In this document: piece after piece, positions 1-11,229 of the stretch
Layout: every line of letters starts with the position of its first letter
Numbering within the stretch: position 1 is the first letter of the stretch
NCBI GenBank assembly: GCA_942486035.1
Contig: CALNXK010000042.1
Span: forward strand, 546,001-610,000
Direction of reading: 5' to 3'
Origin: Porites lobata
Lineage: Eukaryota > Cnidaria > Anthozoa > Scleractinia > Poritidae
DNA length: 64,000 bases
Position numbers and translations under genes: made by a program
The notes under the pieces: model-generated
Seen by the model: the letters and a program-made list of their open reading frames with translations, nothing else
Told to the model about the DNA's origin: nothing
Database searches by the model: none

Positions 1-62
1 TACTTTATGTAACTATAATTATTCTAAAGCGAAATATAAATAAAGCTTGTTGTTGTTGTTGT
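1..62 (+). repeat. Retroelement 3' tail with (TTG)n end
   Basis: The segment ends in AAATAAAGCTT followed by TTG repeats. A similar tail (TAACTA..AATTAT..AAATAAAGCTT then TTG repeats) occurs at 19205-19267 and 50577-50643, so this looks like the 3' end of a dispersed non-LTR element lying in the intron before the first CDC40 exon. The family is not identified. Confidence 0.5.
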
Positions 63-75
63 GTTATTTTTTCAG

Positions 76-176
76 ATAAATGGATGGCCTGCCAGTCGAT
101 GGACAATCAAATCATGATATTCGGTGTTCTAAATCGCTTCCGTCAGAATAGAAAGAAAACGTTTAAAGGCCATATG
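76..176 (+). CDS. CDC40: CDC40/PRP17 internal exon (WD40 repeats)
   Basis: Coding exon of the pre-mRNA-processing factor 17 homologue, a WD40-propeller protein acting in the second step of splicing. After an acceptor (TTTTTTCAG, ending at 75), two bases complete a split codon and then 33 codons read KWMACQSMDNQIMIFG...NRFRQNRKKTFKGHM, closely matching the conserved C-terminal WD region of animal CDC40. The donor GTGAGT starts at 177. The next exon in phase (VAGY...) lies at 3039 in unit A and 34379 in unit B. Upstream exons are outside the window. The match is from memory of the family, but it is continuous over four exons with consistent phases, so the assignment is strong. Confidence 0.9.
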
Positions 177-559
177 GTGAGTCGTCATTCCGTTTAGCAT
201 GATTTTGATTTCAACTCTCCAAGATATTAAAACGTATCAAAAGTAACTACGTTAGACTGCGTCTTCGAGTGGCAGGTTTTTGTCTTTTTCATTGTTTTGA
301 AAGTTGAAAAACAAACAAACAAACGTAAGCGCTTTCTCAGATTTTTGAAGACATGTTTCAACAGTTTTTCCTGTCCTGATCAGTTGTAAAGTTTGATTTA
401 AACAATTACTTAGAGTATGTAAGTCTCGCAGTAAAGTAGGAGCTGTAACTCTCAGTCACTTAAAGAGACAAGTGTAGAAATATAATGCAGTTCTATCTTT
501 TGGATCCGTGAGCAAAATGCTATGATGTCACCATTCAAAGTGAAATTCTTCAGCCGTCT
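177..559 (+). other. CDC40 intron, 5' part
   Basis: This is intron between the donor at 177 and the Mutator-like insertion at 570. No coding or RNA feature is seen. Confidence 0.6.
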
Positions 560-569
560 GATTTTTCAC
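560..569. repeat. 10-bp target-site duplication (left copy)
   Basis: GATTTTTCAC occurs here and again at 2869-2878, exactly abutting both outer ends of the inverted-repeat element 570-2868. A 9-10-bp duplication is typical of Mutator-like elements. Confidence 0.8.
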
Positions 570-2868
570 GGGTGTCTGTAAAACGCGGACCGGATACCGG
601 CGGATGGCGGATGCGGATGGGAAAATGCGGATAGAAAAATGCGGATGGAAAAAAAAAATGCGGATAGCAGAAATTAAAAAGTAAGAAGAAAAAAAAGAGA
701 AATGTGGATGGCAGAAAAATAATAATAATAATAAAATAAACAAACAAACAATTAAGGAAAGAAATCTTTCTTTCAAGTCGCTTTCACATGGTTGAACCCT
801 TCACTTACATACAGACCGTGATGCCAATAGTTGACACAGTTATTTTGTACCCTGTAATTCCTTTCATTAAGGACGCTCCGTTCCTCCTCCTTAAATGCAT
901 GCATACTTGGTGCACTTCTCCTTTGAGTGTTTAGCCTAAGGTTTGCAGGCAACTTAAACAGCTCAAAAAATCGGCTAGCAAAGGTTTGCTTATTTTGCAC
1001 TGGCCCCGTTTAATATTCTCCTCTTTACCAAATAAGGAGCCAATGGTCCCTGCAATCACGGGTCAGAATGCAGAATATTACCATAGCAGCATCCTAAAGC
1101 GGTGTAATTCACGAAGCAGTTTGTCTTTACTTTCGGGAGTGATCGCTATTTTTTTTTTAACATTTACTTTATTAGGAATTTCATTGTTATCACGCTAAGA
1201 AGGGGAGGCATGATTTCTTTGCTCTCACTGGATATAGTGTTCTCAACTTACAGAAAGAATATTCTCAGGCCAATCAAATCAAGACTTGTTTGTTTGAGCG
1301 GCTCAAGACAGAAAAAATTGCAGTATCAACCAGAAAAAAGGCCGAACGTTCCGATTTGGCAGATGCCAATCAACTCCGCCTGATCCGCCTGATTATTTCC
1401 CGAAAAGGTGTAAAAATAATCTGCAAAATTAAACTCCCGCAAAAAAGTGTCGCGTGGAAACGCATTAATGAAGGCTACTTTCTGTTTCATTTGTTTTTGT
1501 TTCGAATTTTTCTGCTAGCAAAATAGTTTCGAAAACATATCCTCAGTGAGTTTTTAGAACATCTGTATCGAGCAACTTAAAACTCGTTTTTAAAAGCGTG
1601 AAGGGCAGAATTCGGAATCGAAAATAATTTATAATATTCGAATTATTTGGCCCGCTCCGTCTATCTGCGAAGCAGCAACCAAACATATTTTTTCTACATG
1701 GAAAGATGTTTAATTATTAAAAATCAGAAAAAAAAACCAAGCTGCTTCTGAAGAAGACTATATAAATTTTTTAGCTATGTCTACACCAGATCAGCATTTT
1801 TTATATGTTGATGGAAGCTTTTCGTAAAACTGTGAAAATGGAACGAAGGCCAGAAAAATGACTTCGTTGAGGGTGCGGCATATTGCTTGAAAATGAATTT
1901 CTGTAGAAAAACGCTCATTAAACAAGACCGATTCACACAAAACCGAGAGGACATTGTGTAACAGAAGACCACTAGTGTAACAATAGCTTAGCTTTTGATC
2001 TCAAAAACGGGCTTCTGCTGGTGTCTGCAGTTCACAATCAGTCTCTGAACTGTCTGCTATGGCAGAGTCGACCAGAGTCAAGGCAGAGCGAAAGTTGATT
2101 TGTATTATCAGCCCTTTTGAAGATCAGGCTCCTTTGTGAGGAAACATGGCGATTTAGCGGAGGCAAGCGTGAAATAGGCGACGCAAAGCACGCCGTTTTT
2201 TTCGCGTAGTTCACCCTATTTTTTGGTTTAGTTTGTTTTCTCTAATTTTCTTTTAATTTGAGGAAATTCAGTCCTTTTCTGTTGTTGTTATCCGAACAAC
2301 GTTATACACGTTTTGTTTTGTTAAGAAATGTTTTAGTGACACACTTTATATATCCAAATTTGTGTTTCTTTGTTTTTGTTCACAATTTTTTCTATCCTCA
2401 TTTTGCCATCCGCATCCGCCATCCGCAGGTATCCGGTCCTCGTTTTGCAGACACCTCCTTTGCTAGCCGATTTTTTGAGCTGTTAACCTCGCCTAAAAGC
2501 CTTAAGCTAAACACTCAAAGGAGTAGTGCACCAAGTATGTGTGCATTTAAGGAGGAGGAACGGAGCGTCCTTATTTCTGTGACATTAATGAAAGGAATTA
2601 CAGGGTACAAAATAACTGTGTCAACTATTGGCATCACGTTCTGTATGTAAGTGAAGGGTCCAACCATGTGACAGCGACTTGAAAGAAAGATTTCTTTCCT
2701 TTGTTTGTTTGTTTATTTATTTATTTTTTTTTTGCCATCCACATTTCTCGTTTTTTCCTTCTTACTTTTTTTGTTATCCGCATTTTTTTCCATTCGCATT
2801 TTTCCATCCGCATTTTCCCATCCGCATCCGCCATCCGCAGGTATCCGGTCCGCGTTTTACAGACACCC
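570..2868. mobile_element. Non-autonomous Mutator-like (MULE) element, 2.3 kb, in CDC40 intron
   Basis: The ends are inverted repeats beginning GGGTGTCTGTAAAACGCGGA (left) and closing with the reverse complement (TCCGCGTTTTACAGACACCC). The arms extend about 400 bp: left 570 to about 985, right about 2455-2868. The element is flanked by the 10-bp direct repeat GATTTTTCAC. Long arms plus a 10-bp duplication fit the Mutator-like superfamily. Both arms carry degenerate repeats of (C)CATCCGCA. An extra copy of the terminal sequence lies internally at 2404-2454. The interior (about 985-2400) has only short open frames and no recognised transposase, so it appears non-autonomous; captured host sequence is possible but not shown. 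The duplicated block starts inside the right arm at 2822. Confidence 0.75.
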
Positions 2869-3038
2869 GATTTTTCACACGGTACTGGTTGTTTTTCAGC
2901 TTTTTATAAAATTTGTTCTCTTGTTTCAGTTATCATTGGATGGTGACTATCTTGCAAGCGTAGTGTAACGTTGTCAGACTTGTACAAACTATTCAAACCA
3001 TCCCTCCCAGCGTTTCAATCATCCTTATTCTTTTACAG

Positions 3039-3081
3039 GTGGCAGGTTATGTTGTCAGTTGAGTTTCTCTCCAGATGGAAG
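3039..3081 (+). pseudogene. CDC40: CDC40 exon, unit A, with 1-base deletion
   Basis: It follows acceptor TTTTACAG and should encode VAGYACQLSFSPDG. The unit B copy is 44 bases and in frame; here a C is missing (TATGTTGTC against TATGCTTGTC), leaving 43 bases, so the frame meets TGA within a few codons. The donor region also lacks a base relative to unit B (GTAGAA against GTAGGA). Because this copy is the one linked to the upstream exon at 76-176, the deletion would break the only apparently complete gene unless it is a sequence error. Confidence 0.8.
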
Positions 3082-3133
3082 GTAGAATCCTGTTTATTCA
3101 ACGCTTTGTTTATTGCCTGTCGTAGTTTACATT

Positions 3134-3168
<35 letters not shown>

Positions 3169-3736
3169 TGTGGTATAAACACGACAGGGTGTTAGGAGAA
3201 TTTAACGAGGATTTGCATAAATACCAACTGTGTTTAAATACTCCCACGCAAACATGCCTCTTGGCCAATCAAAGTGCGCGTTCTATCTTGGTTATTTTAT
3301 AAAATTATTTGATGTTAAATCATTATTTAGTATGCACCAAGAAACGATATAATTTTTCGTTTGCTAGCTTTACTTCGTTGTCGTAGGGATGCTTAACAAC
3401 TTGTGCAATAACTTTTGAACCTTGAAATTTCAAAATCACCCTCAAAAAAGTAAATAATTCAAAACTAGACTAACTAGAGGTAATCATTGATTACCGATCT
3501 GCGTTCGTCACTTACGGAAAAATTACTGAAACGAAATCGAGTCTAAAGGAGTCTAGTTACCCGGCTGAGGTGCCCCTGATAAAATTAATAGGGGCGGCTA
3601 ATTTGTAGTCGCCCGTGATAGCGTGAAAATTTGCTCCAAGTGTCACAGAAACACCAAATTAGGATGCGTTCTGACGAGCGCGGACAATGCGATTATGCTA
3701 AGCTTAAAGTTTTTATTTGTATATTCTTTGCTATAG

Positions 3737-3805
3737 TTACCTAATTTCTGGCGACGCAGATGGGAAACTTTGTATCTGGGACTGGAAGTCTACAAAGATC
3801 TACAG
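3737..3805 (+). CDS. CDC40: CDC40 exon, unit A
   Basis: This 69-base exon lies between acceptor GCTATAG and donor GTATTG. With the AG left by the previous exon it encodes SYLISGDADGKLCIWDWKST and KIY, a WD repeat with the expected GD...WDW core. Phase 2 at both ends matches the neighbouring exons. Confidence 0.88.
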
Positions 3806-3889
3806 GTATTGATAACGTTGTTGTTTGCCCTGTTCTATCCAAAAATTATTGACAAATAACTAGAAGAGAGTTTTTGCTTTTCAACCAGA

Positions 3890-4055
3890 GGTGACCCAAG
3901 CTCGAAATATGACCATCAGCACTGTTGCGTAACGTTCAAAATATAAGGATTTGTATGAGAGAAAAAGCAATTGTTTATTCTCTAATACAAATCCTTATAT
4001 TTTGAACGTTACGCAACAGTACTGATGGTCATATTTCGAGCCTGGTCAGCGGTGG
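3890..4055. mobile_element. Foldback MITE with 10-bp target duplication
   Basis: Two arms of about 62 bp (3900-3962 and 3979-4041, from GCTCGAAATATGACCATCAG to its reverse complement) form a hairpin with a short loop. TTCAACCAGA directly flanks the element at 3880-3889 and 4056-4065. The 10-bp duplication suggests a Mutator-like or foldback origin. It sits in the last CDC40 intron. Confidence 0.75.
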
Positions 4056-4512
4056 TTCAACCAGACAGCTAGTAAATGACAATCTTACTTTTGAAACTTT
4101 TTTCGAATTTTGTTATTTGTTCTTTCTTTCATACGAAGATATTATTTTTGGCCGAGTGATTCATACAAGTTTATTCTGAGTCCCACTCGAAGACGATTCG
4201 TAGACTTCTTATGGTGGTCACAGAAATATTAGTTTCCACGGGTTTGGGGGTGGGTGAAATTACAGTTTTAAGGTTTTGGACCAAAATAAGTTAACCAGCT
4301 TTATCTTATGCATAACATTGGTAGATAATGCTTTGTCTTTGGTAAGGCGGACCGTGTTTTGCTGGCAGATGTCAGTGGGATTGGGGGGGGGTTGAGATCC
4401 TGTGTTTAAAATTTAGGAAATTTTAAGGGGATTATATTCCGACTTTCACACTCCTCTGTACCTTACTTCTGCTCTGCTTACTAACGCAATATTTGTCGAT
4501 TTTCCTGAATAG

Positions 4513-4621
4513 TAAGTTCAAAGCGCATGACGCAGTATGCATCGCCTGCCTGTGGCATCCTCACGAGACATCAAAGGTGGTAACCTGTGGCTGGGATGGA
4601 CTCATAAAGTACTGGGACTGA
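4513..4621 (+). CDS. CDC40: CDC40 terminal exon, unit A
   Basis: After acceptor CTGAATAG the exon encodes KFKAHDAVCIACLWHPHETS then KVVTCGWDGLIKYWD and TGA (4619-4621). This is the near-invariant C-terminus of CDC40/PRP17 (human ends in a very similar GWDGLIKLWD). The phase agrees with the preceding exon. Confidence 0.92.
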
Positions 4622-5224
4622 GTGATAACGGCATTTGTTTATGTGATGTCATCCAAGCAAAAACTAATGGGCACATCCAGGGCTCTTATATCGGTCGTCT
4701 AATTAAAACGTTGGATGATTTTTGAGATCGTTGCTTGGTGTTCAGTTGGGACATTTTCGTCATGGCAGAAGGAATTAAAAGATTTTATTATTAGCAGGGT
4801 TATGGGCTCCTGTTATTAGTATATTCGTCATCTAATCCAATAAAATGAAGCAAGAATTGAAAGCTCTCAGTAGTCCGAAACATGTAGAAAGAGTCCCCAA
4901 ATAACATTCTGCATACCAACACAAGTAATTTTTGTTTGTTTTGTGATGCGTGCTGTCAAGTTAACTACACCGTGCATAGCATTTGACGTGGAATAAAACT
5001 CAGTTTTAGAAAACTCACCCTCGATTTCTGGTGGCGAACCTTTCGTTAGCGCTCTGCTGAAAGAAATCACGAGTACGCCATATTGTTTGTTACATAATTA
5101 TATGTTTTCTGTACAGTGTATAGTGCAAATCTGGGGATATACTGGTCTTTTTTATTCATATTGGAGTCGGTATTGGAATATGTAGTTGAAGGATGTACTT
5201 TGCGACTTGTAAAATGTAAATAAA
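4622..5224 (+). other. CDC40 3' UTR with candidate poly(A) signals
   Basis: Two AATAAA signals follow the stop, at 4839-4844 and 5219-5224. Which is used is unknown. No other feature is seen. Confidence 0.55.
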
Positions 5225-5567
5225 ATTTGATTTTTCTCTTTCTGGTTTTTTGCTATTTTTATACTTGTTTTATTAAGCTCTATCAGCTCGGTTTTTTTCT
5301 CGGGGCGGCGCAAAAGTTATCCGGTATACTGTGAACATAACTTTAGTGTCGTCACAAGGGGACTCTTGCCCTGGTAATAATTGCCATCCCTCAATTGGTC
5401 AAAGTTATACATATGTGTTTCTAAACAAACGCATTAGAGGAAAATTTGAAAAGACTTTAATTAAAAGGGAATGTTGATTGCGACTTTTCCTCCTTCTGGG
5501 ATAAGAAATCCAGTTTAGAAGCATTTGGTCAATTCCAAAGAACTATCTATGAGCTAGTGATAGCTAA

Positions 5568-5807
5568 GCACGAAAAATTAGATTTATACAAATTTGCTCA
5601 TGGCAAATATGGTGCAAAAAAGGTCCAAACTACGATCAAATGAAGGGCAAAGATGGTAACTACCCCTTTTGCCCCCGAATTTACAACCCGATGTAAACTG
5701 GATTGCAAACACAGTATTTACCATCTTTGCCTTTGATTTCCTCGTGGTTTGCACTTTTTTGCACCATGTTTACCATGAGCAAATTTTGTGAATCTACTTT
5801 TTCGTGC
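5568..5807. mobile_element. Inverted-repeat MITE-like element
   Basis: Imperfect arms run inward from GCACGAAAAATTAGAT (left) and from the reverse complement of CTACTTTTTCGTGC (right). They share TTTGCTCATGG, TGGTGCAAAAAA and GGCAAAGATGGTAA motifs over about 90 bp each. No target duplication was resolved. Confidence 0.55.
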
Positions 5808-5944
5808 ATTATAAAATTGGCGCAGTTATGAGTCCGAACTCGCCAGTTTCTTGCCCCGGATCCACATACATGCATACTTTATTGTTTCCTCCCCAAAGTT
5901 GCTTGTCACGAACAATCATTATTTACAAGCATTACATAGAGGAT

Positions 5945-6080
5945 ATTACACGGTGGCGCGAAGATATGAATATTATTTGAGAGTGGCAAAACAATATTTT
6001 ACTCACTCGCTGCGCTCGTTCGTAAAATATTGTTTTTGCCACGAGAAAAAAAAATTCATATCTTCAAGCCGCCGTGTAAT
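5945..6080. repeat. 136-bp near-perfect hairpin
   Basis: ATTACACGGTGGC at the left pairs with GCCGCCGTGTAAT at the right. Inner arms carry GATATGAAT, GTGGCAAAACAATATTTTAC and a central TCGCTGCGCTCG palindrome. It is probably a foldback MITE of a dispersed family. Confidence 0.6.
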
Positions 6081-6763
6081 GTTCTTTTTATTATATAGAC
6101 AAAAAGACATCGATAAAATAATAGATTTTTATTCGCCAAAAAGAAATTGTGACGGCTCAAATTTACAGTACAGCAATATAAGACATTGTTTACAATAATC
6201 TTGAGAAATAACACTGAGCTGAATAAAGCTCTACAATGACAAAATATAAGCAAAGCTTTGAAAAATGTGTGATTAAAATTCAAAGGTCGTAAGACGCCTA
6301 CAAATTTTGGAGGGAAATTACCGAAATTACGTCATCGATAAACTCACGTGTGAGATTATGGAAAATAAACCACTGGGGTCCCGGATGTAGTTTTTATGAA
6401 TTTTACGAGTGGTATATTTTCCAGTAAAACACTCGTGTCTATATAATAAATTTCATTACATTTCAATAACTATAAGAGACGTTTAAAAATGTGATCAGGC
6501 TCTAAATTGTTCCAAAGCTTAATTGTCCTGTAATAAAAAGTGCTCTGTCCCGAGGCTGTTTGAAAAGAGGGATGTTTAGCTTTTGGCTACTCCGAGTTGT
6601 TCGTTTGCTAACTCGCTCACGGGTAATAATTGAGATATAAGATATTCAGGGGCTTAACAGGTCATGCATTTGAAGGCCTTTTAAAATAGCTTGGTGATAG
6701 AGTGGTCCTTAACAGACGATCAAGACAGGCTTTTTAAGAGGGGTGTTGCAGGATCATATTTTT
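6081..6763. other. Unassigned sequence
   Basis: No gene is recognised here. The right part may be untranslated tail of the LINE fragment that follows. Confidence 0.4.
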
Positions 6764-7795
6764 TCACAGCGTTGGCGATTCGGCAAGCAAAGTTTTGAAC
6801 AGCATGCAATTTCTAACGTACTTATTTGTGATATTTATCCAAAGATGCGAGCAGTAGTATATTTTGCTCAAAACCAAGGCATGTATTACGGTTAACAACG
6901 TATTTTTGTCTAAGCAATGTTTCACACAGTTACTTGTAATTTGCGCTAGTCGTCGTGCGATACATTCCGACACTGTGGTCGTTATATTGTTATCAAATGT
7001 TAAGTTCGGATCCAAAATTAAGCCGAGATCTCTCGCTGACTGCACTGGGGAGATGTCCTTTCCCAAAAAAGACAAATGACACTCATGGCGCTTAGAGGTC
7101 ATTTGTCGGCTCCCGTAAACCTGAATTATCTTGTCTGGATTTAGTAGTAGCCGATTTCCGAAGCGCGAGTTGCTCACCTGCAGTAGATCTTCATTCATTT
7201 TTTGGACAATCCGTTGGGAGAAGTGTTAATTGAAAGAAACAAACAAATTTTGTATCGTCTACATAACATTCCCTAGAGCAATGCCTTGGAACTTCTGGTA
7301 GATCATTTACGTGTATGCTAAATAATAGGGGGCCTAGAATACTGCCACGAGGAACGCCACATTCAACTGGAAGAGGATCAGAAACGGAACTATGAACTCG
7401 TACAACATGATATCTATTTGTGAGGTAGCTGTTAAACCATTTTAACTCGCTGGGGCCTGTTTCTCGAAAGTCCCGATAATTAACGGGCCCGCAAAACTGT
7501 TGTTGTTTACATGCAAGGTAGAAGTTTCAGTATTTTTGCATCTAGCATGATAAAACTATCAGTCAATGAAACAGAAAGGAGTAGTTTGCTAGTCAGAACC
7601 CGCGCTCTTATTCTTTATATTTCGATTTGAAAATTTGATTTCGGGCCCGAAACGTTACCGGGGCCTTCGAGAAACGAGCCCCTGGTCAAGGCGCCTTTAC
7701 TCAGATCTAAAAGTACGCAGGCAGTTAATTTCTCATCATCAATTCCTTTGAGAAATACATCAGTTGTATGAATTAAAGATGTTTCAGTAGAGAAC
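6764..7795 (-). pseudogene. Non-LTR retrotransposon (LINE) reverse transcriptase fragment
   Basis: Reading on the - strand from 7795, the pieces encode TACVLLDLSKGAL, then after an insertion SELKWFNSYLTNRYHVV, GVPRGSILGPLLFS, the RT catalytic YVDD (codons near 7250-7267) and downstream FLGKDISPVQSARDLG and HALVLSKIYYC. This is the usual order of RT blocks in CR1/jockey-type LINEs. It is dead: the N-terminal half is missing, about 18 residues are lost at the insertion, and one extra A in the run after YVDD shifts the frame in this copy. The unit B copy keeps frame there but meets TAA. Confidence 0.8.
7452..7682. mobile_element. MITE inserted in the LINE fragment
   Basis: Terminal inverted repeats GGGGCCTGTTTCTCGAA and the reverse complement of TTCGAGAAACGAGCCCC bound 231 bp that interrupt the reverse transcriptase reading. 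Inner GGGCCCG motifs also pair. The target duplication is not resolved. Confidence 0.7.
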
Positions 7796-8407
7796 CATCC
7801 ACCACTTTTTAATCAATTTAAATTTGAAGGTAATAATGGAGGTTTCATAATAAATAAGAGGAAAAAAGCATTGACAACATGAGGAGGCTTTTCTTTTCAT
7901 TTTTAGTCTCATGTGCAAATTGTTTTTTCTATTTATAAAACCAAGGTGTCCAGTCAGCGTTTTCATCTCTGTAATGTTTGGTCTCATAAGTTCAGATTAT
8001 TGAACAATTCTTCGTTTCAAAAAACCTGTTTCCCTTATTTAAAAACCTGATTGTTGAAAAATAATTACCAGCCAAATATATCGTTAAACATCAGTAACAT
8101 GTCAAAACATGGATCAGTGTGTTATAACGCCAAAGCCACCATGCTTCAGGGTTATTGACAAATTCGTAAGCAATCCGATATAACTGTGTACTTAAAAAAT
8201 GGGCTGTAAAAAATTGGGAGATAAAACCAAGGTTTCGAAGAAAAAAGGTACATTGGTATCTTCAGTCTCATTGTTTCGTGAAAAAAGGTCGCCAGAATTG
8301 TTATTACATAAAAAAGGGTTTACTAAGAAAGTAGACAAAGTAAATTTTGTGTGACTTAATACCCCACACCTGAAAGATACAAGCAAAAATGCCTCTCATA
8401 CCCCCAC
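7796..8407. other. Unassigned sequence
   Basis: AT-rich sequence with no gene, RNA or repeat I can name. Confidence 0.4.
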
Positions 8408-8580
8408 CTCATAAACACACAGCGTCTGCTAGCTAATTTCCTTCTAATAAACACAAAACGTCTGGTAGCTAATTTCCTCCTAATAAACAAGAAGCGTCTG
8501 CCAGCTCATTTCCTCCTAATAAACACAAAGCGTCTACTAGCTACTTTCCTCCTAATAAACACAAAGCGTTTCCTAGCTGT
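8408..8580 (+). repeat. 36-bp tandem repeat, about 4.8 units
   Basis: Degenerate units of the form CTAATAAACACAAAGCGTCT followed by ACTAGCTACTTTCCTC repeat in register. Units differ at several positions. Confidence 0.8.
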
Positions 8581-10726
8581 TAGTTTGGCTACGAAAAGCC
8601 TGTCCCGTGATTTTGCCTTGGATCCGTGGAACTTTCATTCCGCAGAACTGCAACGAGAAGAAAAAATTAATGATATTAATGGTGCAGATCAGCTTTCCTC
8701 ACAAGTATAGACAAAATAGATCTGTAGTGTGTAAGTCTACCGACAGGTCTGTATGTATAAAATGGTCTAGAGTTCAAGCTTCGCGAACATTTTCCCATCA
8801 GCGATGTTAACATCGTCAAATCGCTGTTTGTTGACTGCAAGAAAAGCCCGTTACACGAGACAACATGTAAGATTTACTAAGGAAAACTAGCATTTTATCG
8901 TGCAACCGATTTGCAGATCAATTTTAACGGTGAAACGACTGAGTAATGACAAAGGGTTTGGGGAATTTAAAAAAAAAACCTTAACGGATTTGGTTCTGAT
9001 TATTCGGCTAGATTCAAAATAAATTAGACAGACAAATATAAGGGTCCAGTGAGTGAGTTCGGGCATCCGTGTAAAAATTTCAAATGAACAAACTTCACCT
9101 AATAAATCACAGTTATACACATTTAAGTTTCTTCTATTTTTTTCATTGTACATAATTGTACTTCCTCCATAACAAAAAACCGGTCACCTTTTTTTGCTCC
9201 GCCTTTCCTATGGAAACGCCCGAGCAAAAATGAAAAGTGTTTAAAATGTTGCACTGAACTATCGTGAGCCACTCCAATTAAGTTCGTTCCTTTTCTTTTT
9301 TATTCCTTAGATTGTTAATATCATTTGTGAAAACATTCAACTGAACTAATAAACAAGTGGACATTGAAATTTGTGGTACGAGGCCTCCTGCTGATCGTGC
9401 AAAGTTGACTAGTTTAAATGACCACAAAACTATAATAACTTGTTTGCTTATTTATCTGAATACTTACATAATCAAACGTGGCTGCTTTTTCGTGGCACAT
9501 CACAGCCAGATTATTTCACTCCTGGAAATATATCATTGAGAAGTAAATGAGACTCTTATCCACTTAAATCAAAATTCTTACTCTGACTCTTGAATTCTTT
9601 ACTCTCATTTCAACATGAAGTTAGCTTGTTCCAGCCGTTCAGATATTAGAGCGCGGGAGAAGAATTCACGAAGAAAAAAAAACAGGGGAGACCTAGAGGA
9701 GAGAGCGTTCACCCGCCCTCGTTTTCCCGGAGTACAATTTAACTCGCTCTACACCATCTGTCCGCCGCGCTCTACTATATCTGAATCGCCTGCAACAGGC
9801 TAACATGAAGTCGATAAAAATGCCTGCGGGCAAAAGGCTCGAGCGGGCAAGATCAGCCTATCTTGCCTGTTTTTTTTTTTAGATACCCTTTTTGCTAAGG
9901 ACCAAAATCTCCCTTGCTTAGAGCCTGTTTCGTGTGCCTCTAAAAGGTTTTGTTTCTATAGGTGGCGCAACTTGACATATCTGTTGTAAGCTTACTCCTG
10001 TATGGTAAGCTTTACCATACTTACCATACTATGTTTGAATAACCTAGATTTCACTCTTAAGTCATACTCCCTCTGCAAATGAGATAAACTTCCCTTGAAA
10101 GGTTAAGTCATTTAAAAGTTATCACCTACACGGAAGCTTAAGGGTCTTGGCACAGTGAGCCCAGTCACAAAGGAAATATATCTGATCTTTATATCACAGA
10201 GGGAATAACATTTAGGTAGGCTCCTGATGGTTATGAAATTTTACCTACTTTTTACTGCCATCGAGTAGTTTTTCCTTTTTCTTTGCCCTCCTTCATGGAA
10301 GAAAGAAAAAGTGAGTAAACTGACCAATAACTTTGAAGTAAACATCCTGATTGTCCCCAGGTTTACATGCTCATTAAACGATTTGGAACTACTAGTTTTT
10401 TCTATGTGATTGGTGTTGCTACGTCACTGAGGGGCCTGTTTATCAATAATCAAGGTAGCTTTCTGGCCCGATGCCAAATATCCCAAGAGATATAAAATTG
10501 AATTTAAAGAAAAGAAGGGAGCATCCTGCAGAGGATCTATATACCGAGCTAGGATCTCCAGCCAGGACTCGACGCAGGAGTCAACAGTTTTTCGCTTTCC
10601 CGCCATTTTCACCTCCTGCAAGTCACGTGAACATTAAGAGGAAGGTTTTCGTGGCAATCATGGAAGGTTAGCTCGAGTTTTGGTTAGGGTTAGGACGTTA
10701 CCGGTCCTTTTTGTCTTATTTTTTCG

Positions 10727-10727
<1 letters not shown>
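8581..10727. other. Unassigned intergenic sequence
   Basis: Short open frames only, none recognised. A perfect 21-bp palindrome GTATGGTAAGC/TTTACCATAC lies near 10000. The CpG-containing stretch 10540-10680 could be regulatory or the 5' end of a - strand transcript, but nothing proves it. Confidence 0.35.
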
Positions 10728-10763
<36 letters not shown>

Positions 10764-10770
10764 TATTTAT
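10728..10770 (+). repeat. (TTA)n microsatellite
   Basis: A run of TTA/ATT trinucleotides ending in TTTA repeats. The unit B array (42080-42143) is about 20 bp longer. Confidence 0.9.
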
Positions 10771-11141
10771 TTTTTGCTTTTAGAAAAATTAGAAAAGTCT
10801 TAACTGGAGTCCTGGCTCAAGTTCTGGCTTTGATGTTAGTTTATCTCGATGCCAACAACAGCATTTTGTTTTCGGTTAAGTGAAGGCTTTATCATCTTAC
10901 CTGGAAAACTATGGAAAGGTCGATTTTGAATGTCAACAAAGTGGACGTGAAACAACTTTTTAGGTCTTTTGGTTACCTGGGGCCAATTTTACCAATCGTG
11001 CAATTTACAAATGTGCTCATATTTTTGTGTCCAGAACAATAGAGAATGAGACCCCAGGGTAAAGACACTGCTATTTCTTCTGCTACCACTTCAAGTACTA
11101 TAACCGGGGGAAGAGGTGGAATCATGAGTTGAAAAACTTAC

Positions 11142-11229
11142 TTCTTAAACCAAATGACTAAGACAATAATCAGGAGAAACAGGAGCAAAATAACCAGCAA
11201 TGGAATGAGAACATTGATAACTTTAAAAC
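11142..11229 (-). CDS. Transmembrane exon of lectin receptor, unit A
   Basis: After acceptor TCTTCACAG, 28 codons begin FKVINVLIPLLVILLLFLLI and continue IVLVIWFK, about 24 strongly hydrophobic residues followed by basic Lys: a single-pass helix with a cytoplasmic stop-transfer end. The donor is GTAAGT. It enters in phase 1 and leaves in phase 2, so a cytoplasmic exon should follow at lower coordinates. Confidence 0.8.

Noticed and set aside
4537..4725. 62-aa + strand open frame starting MHRLPVASS
   Set aside because: It is a shifted reading of the CDC40 terminal exon, whose correct frame ends in GWDGLIKYWD-stop.
10681..10695. GGTTAGGGTTAGG telomere-like motif
   Set aside because: Only two units, internal to unit A and its copy; no array.
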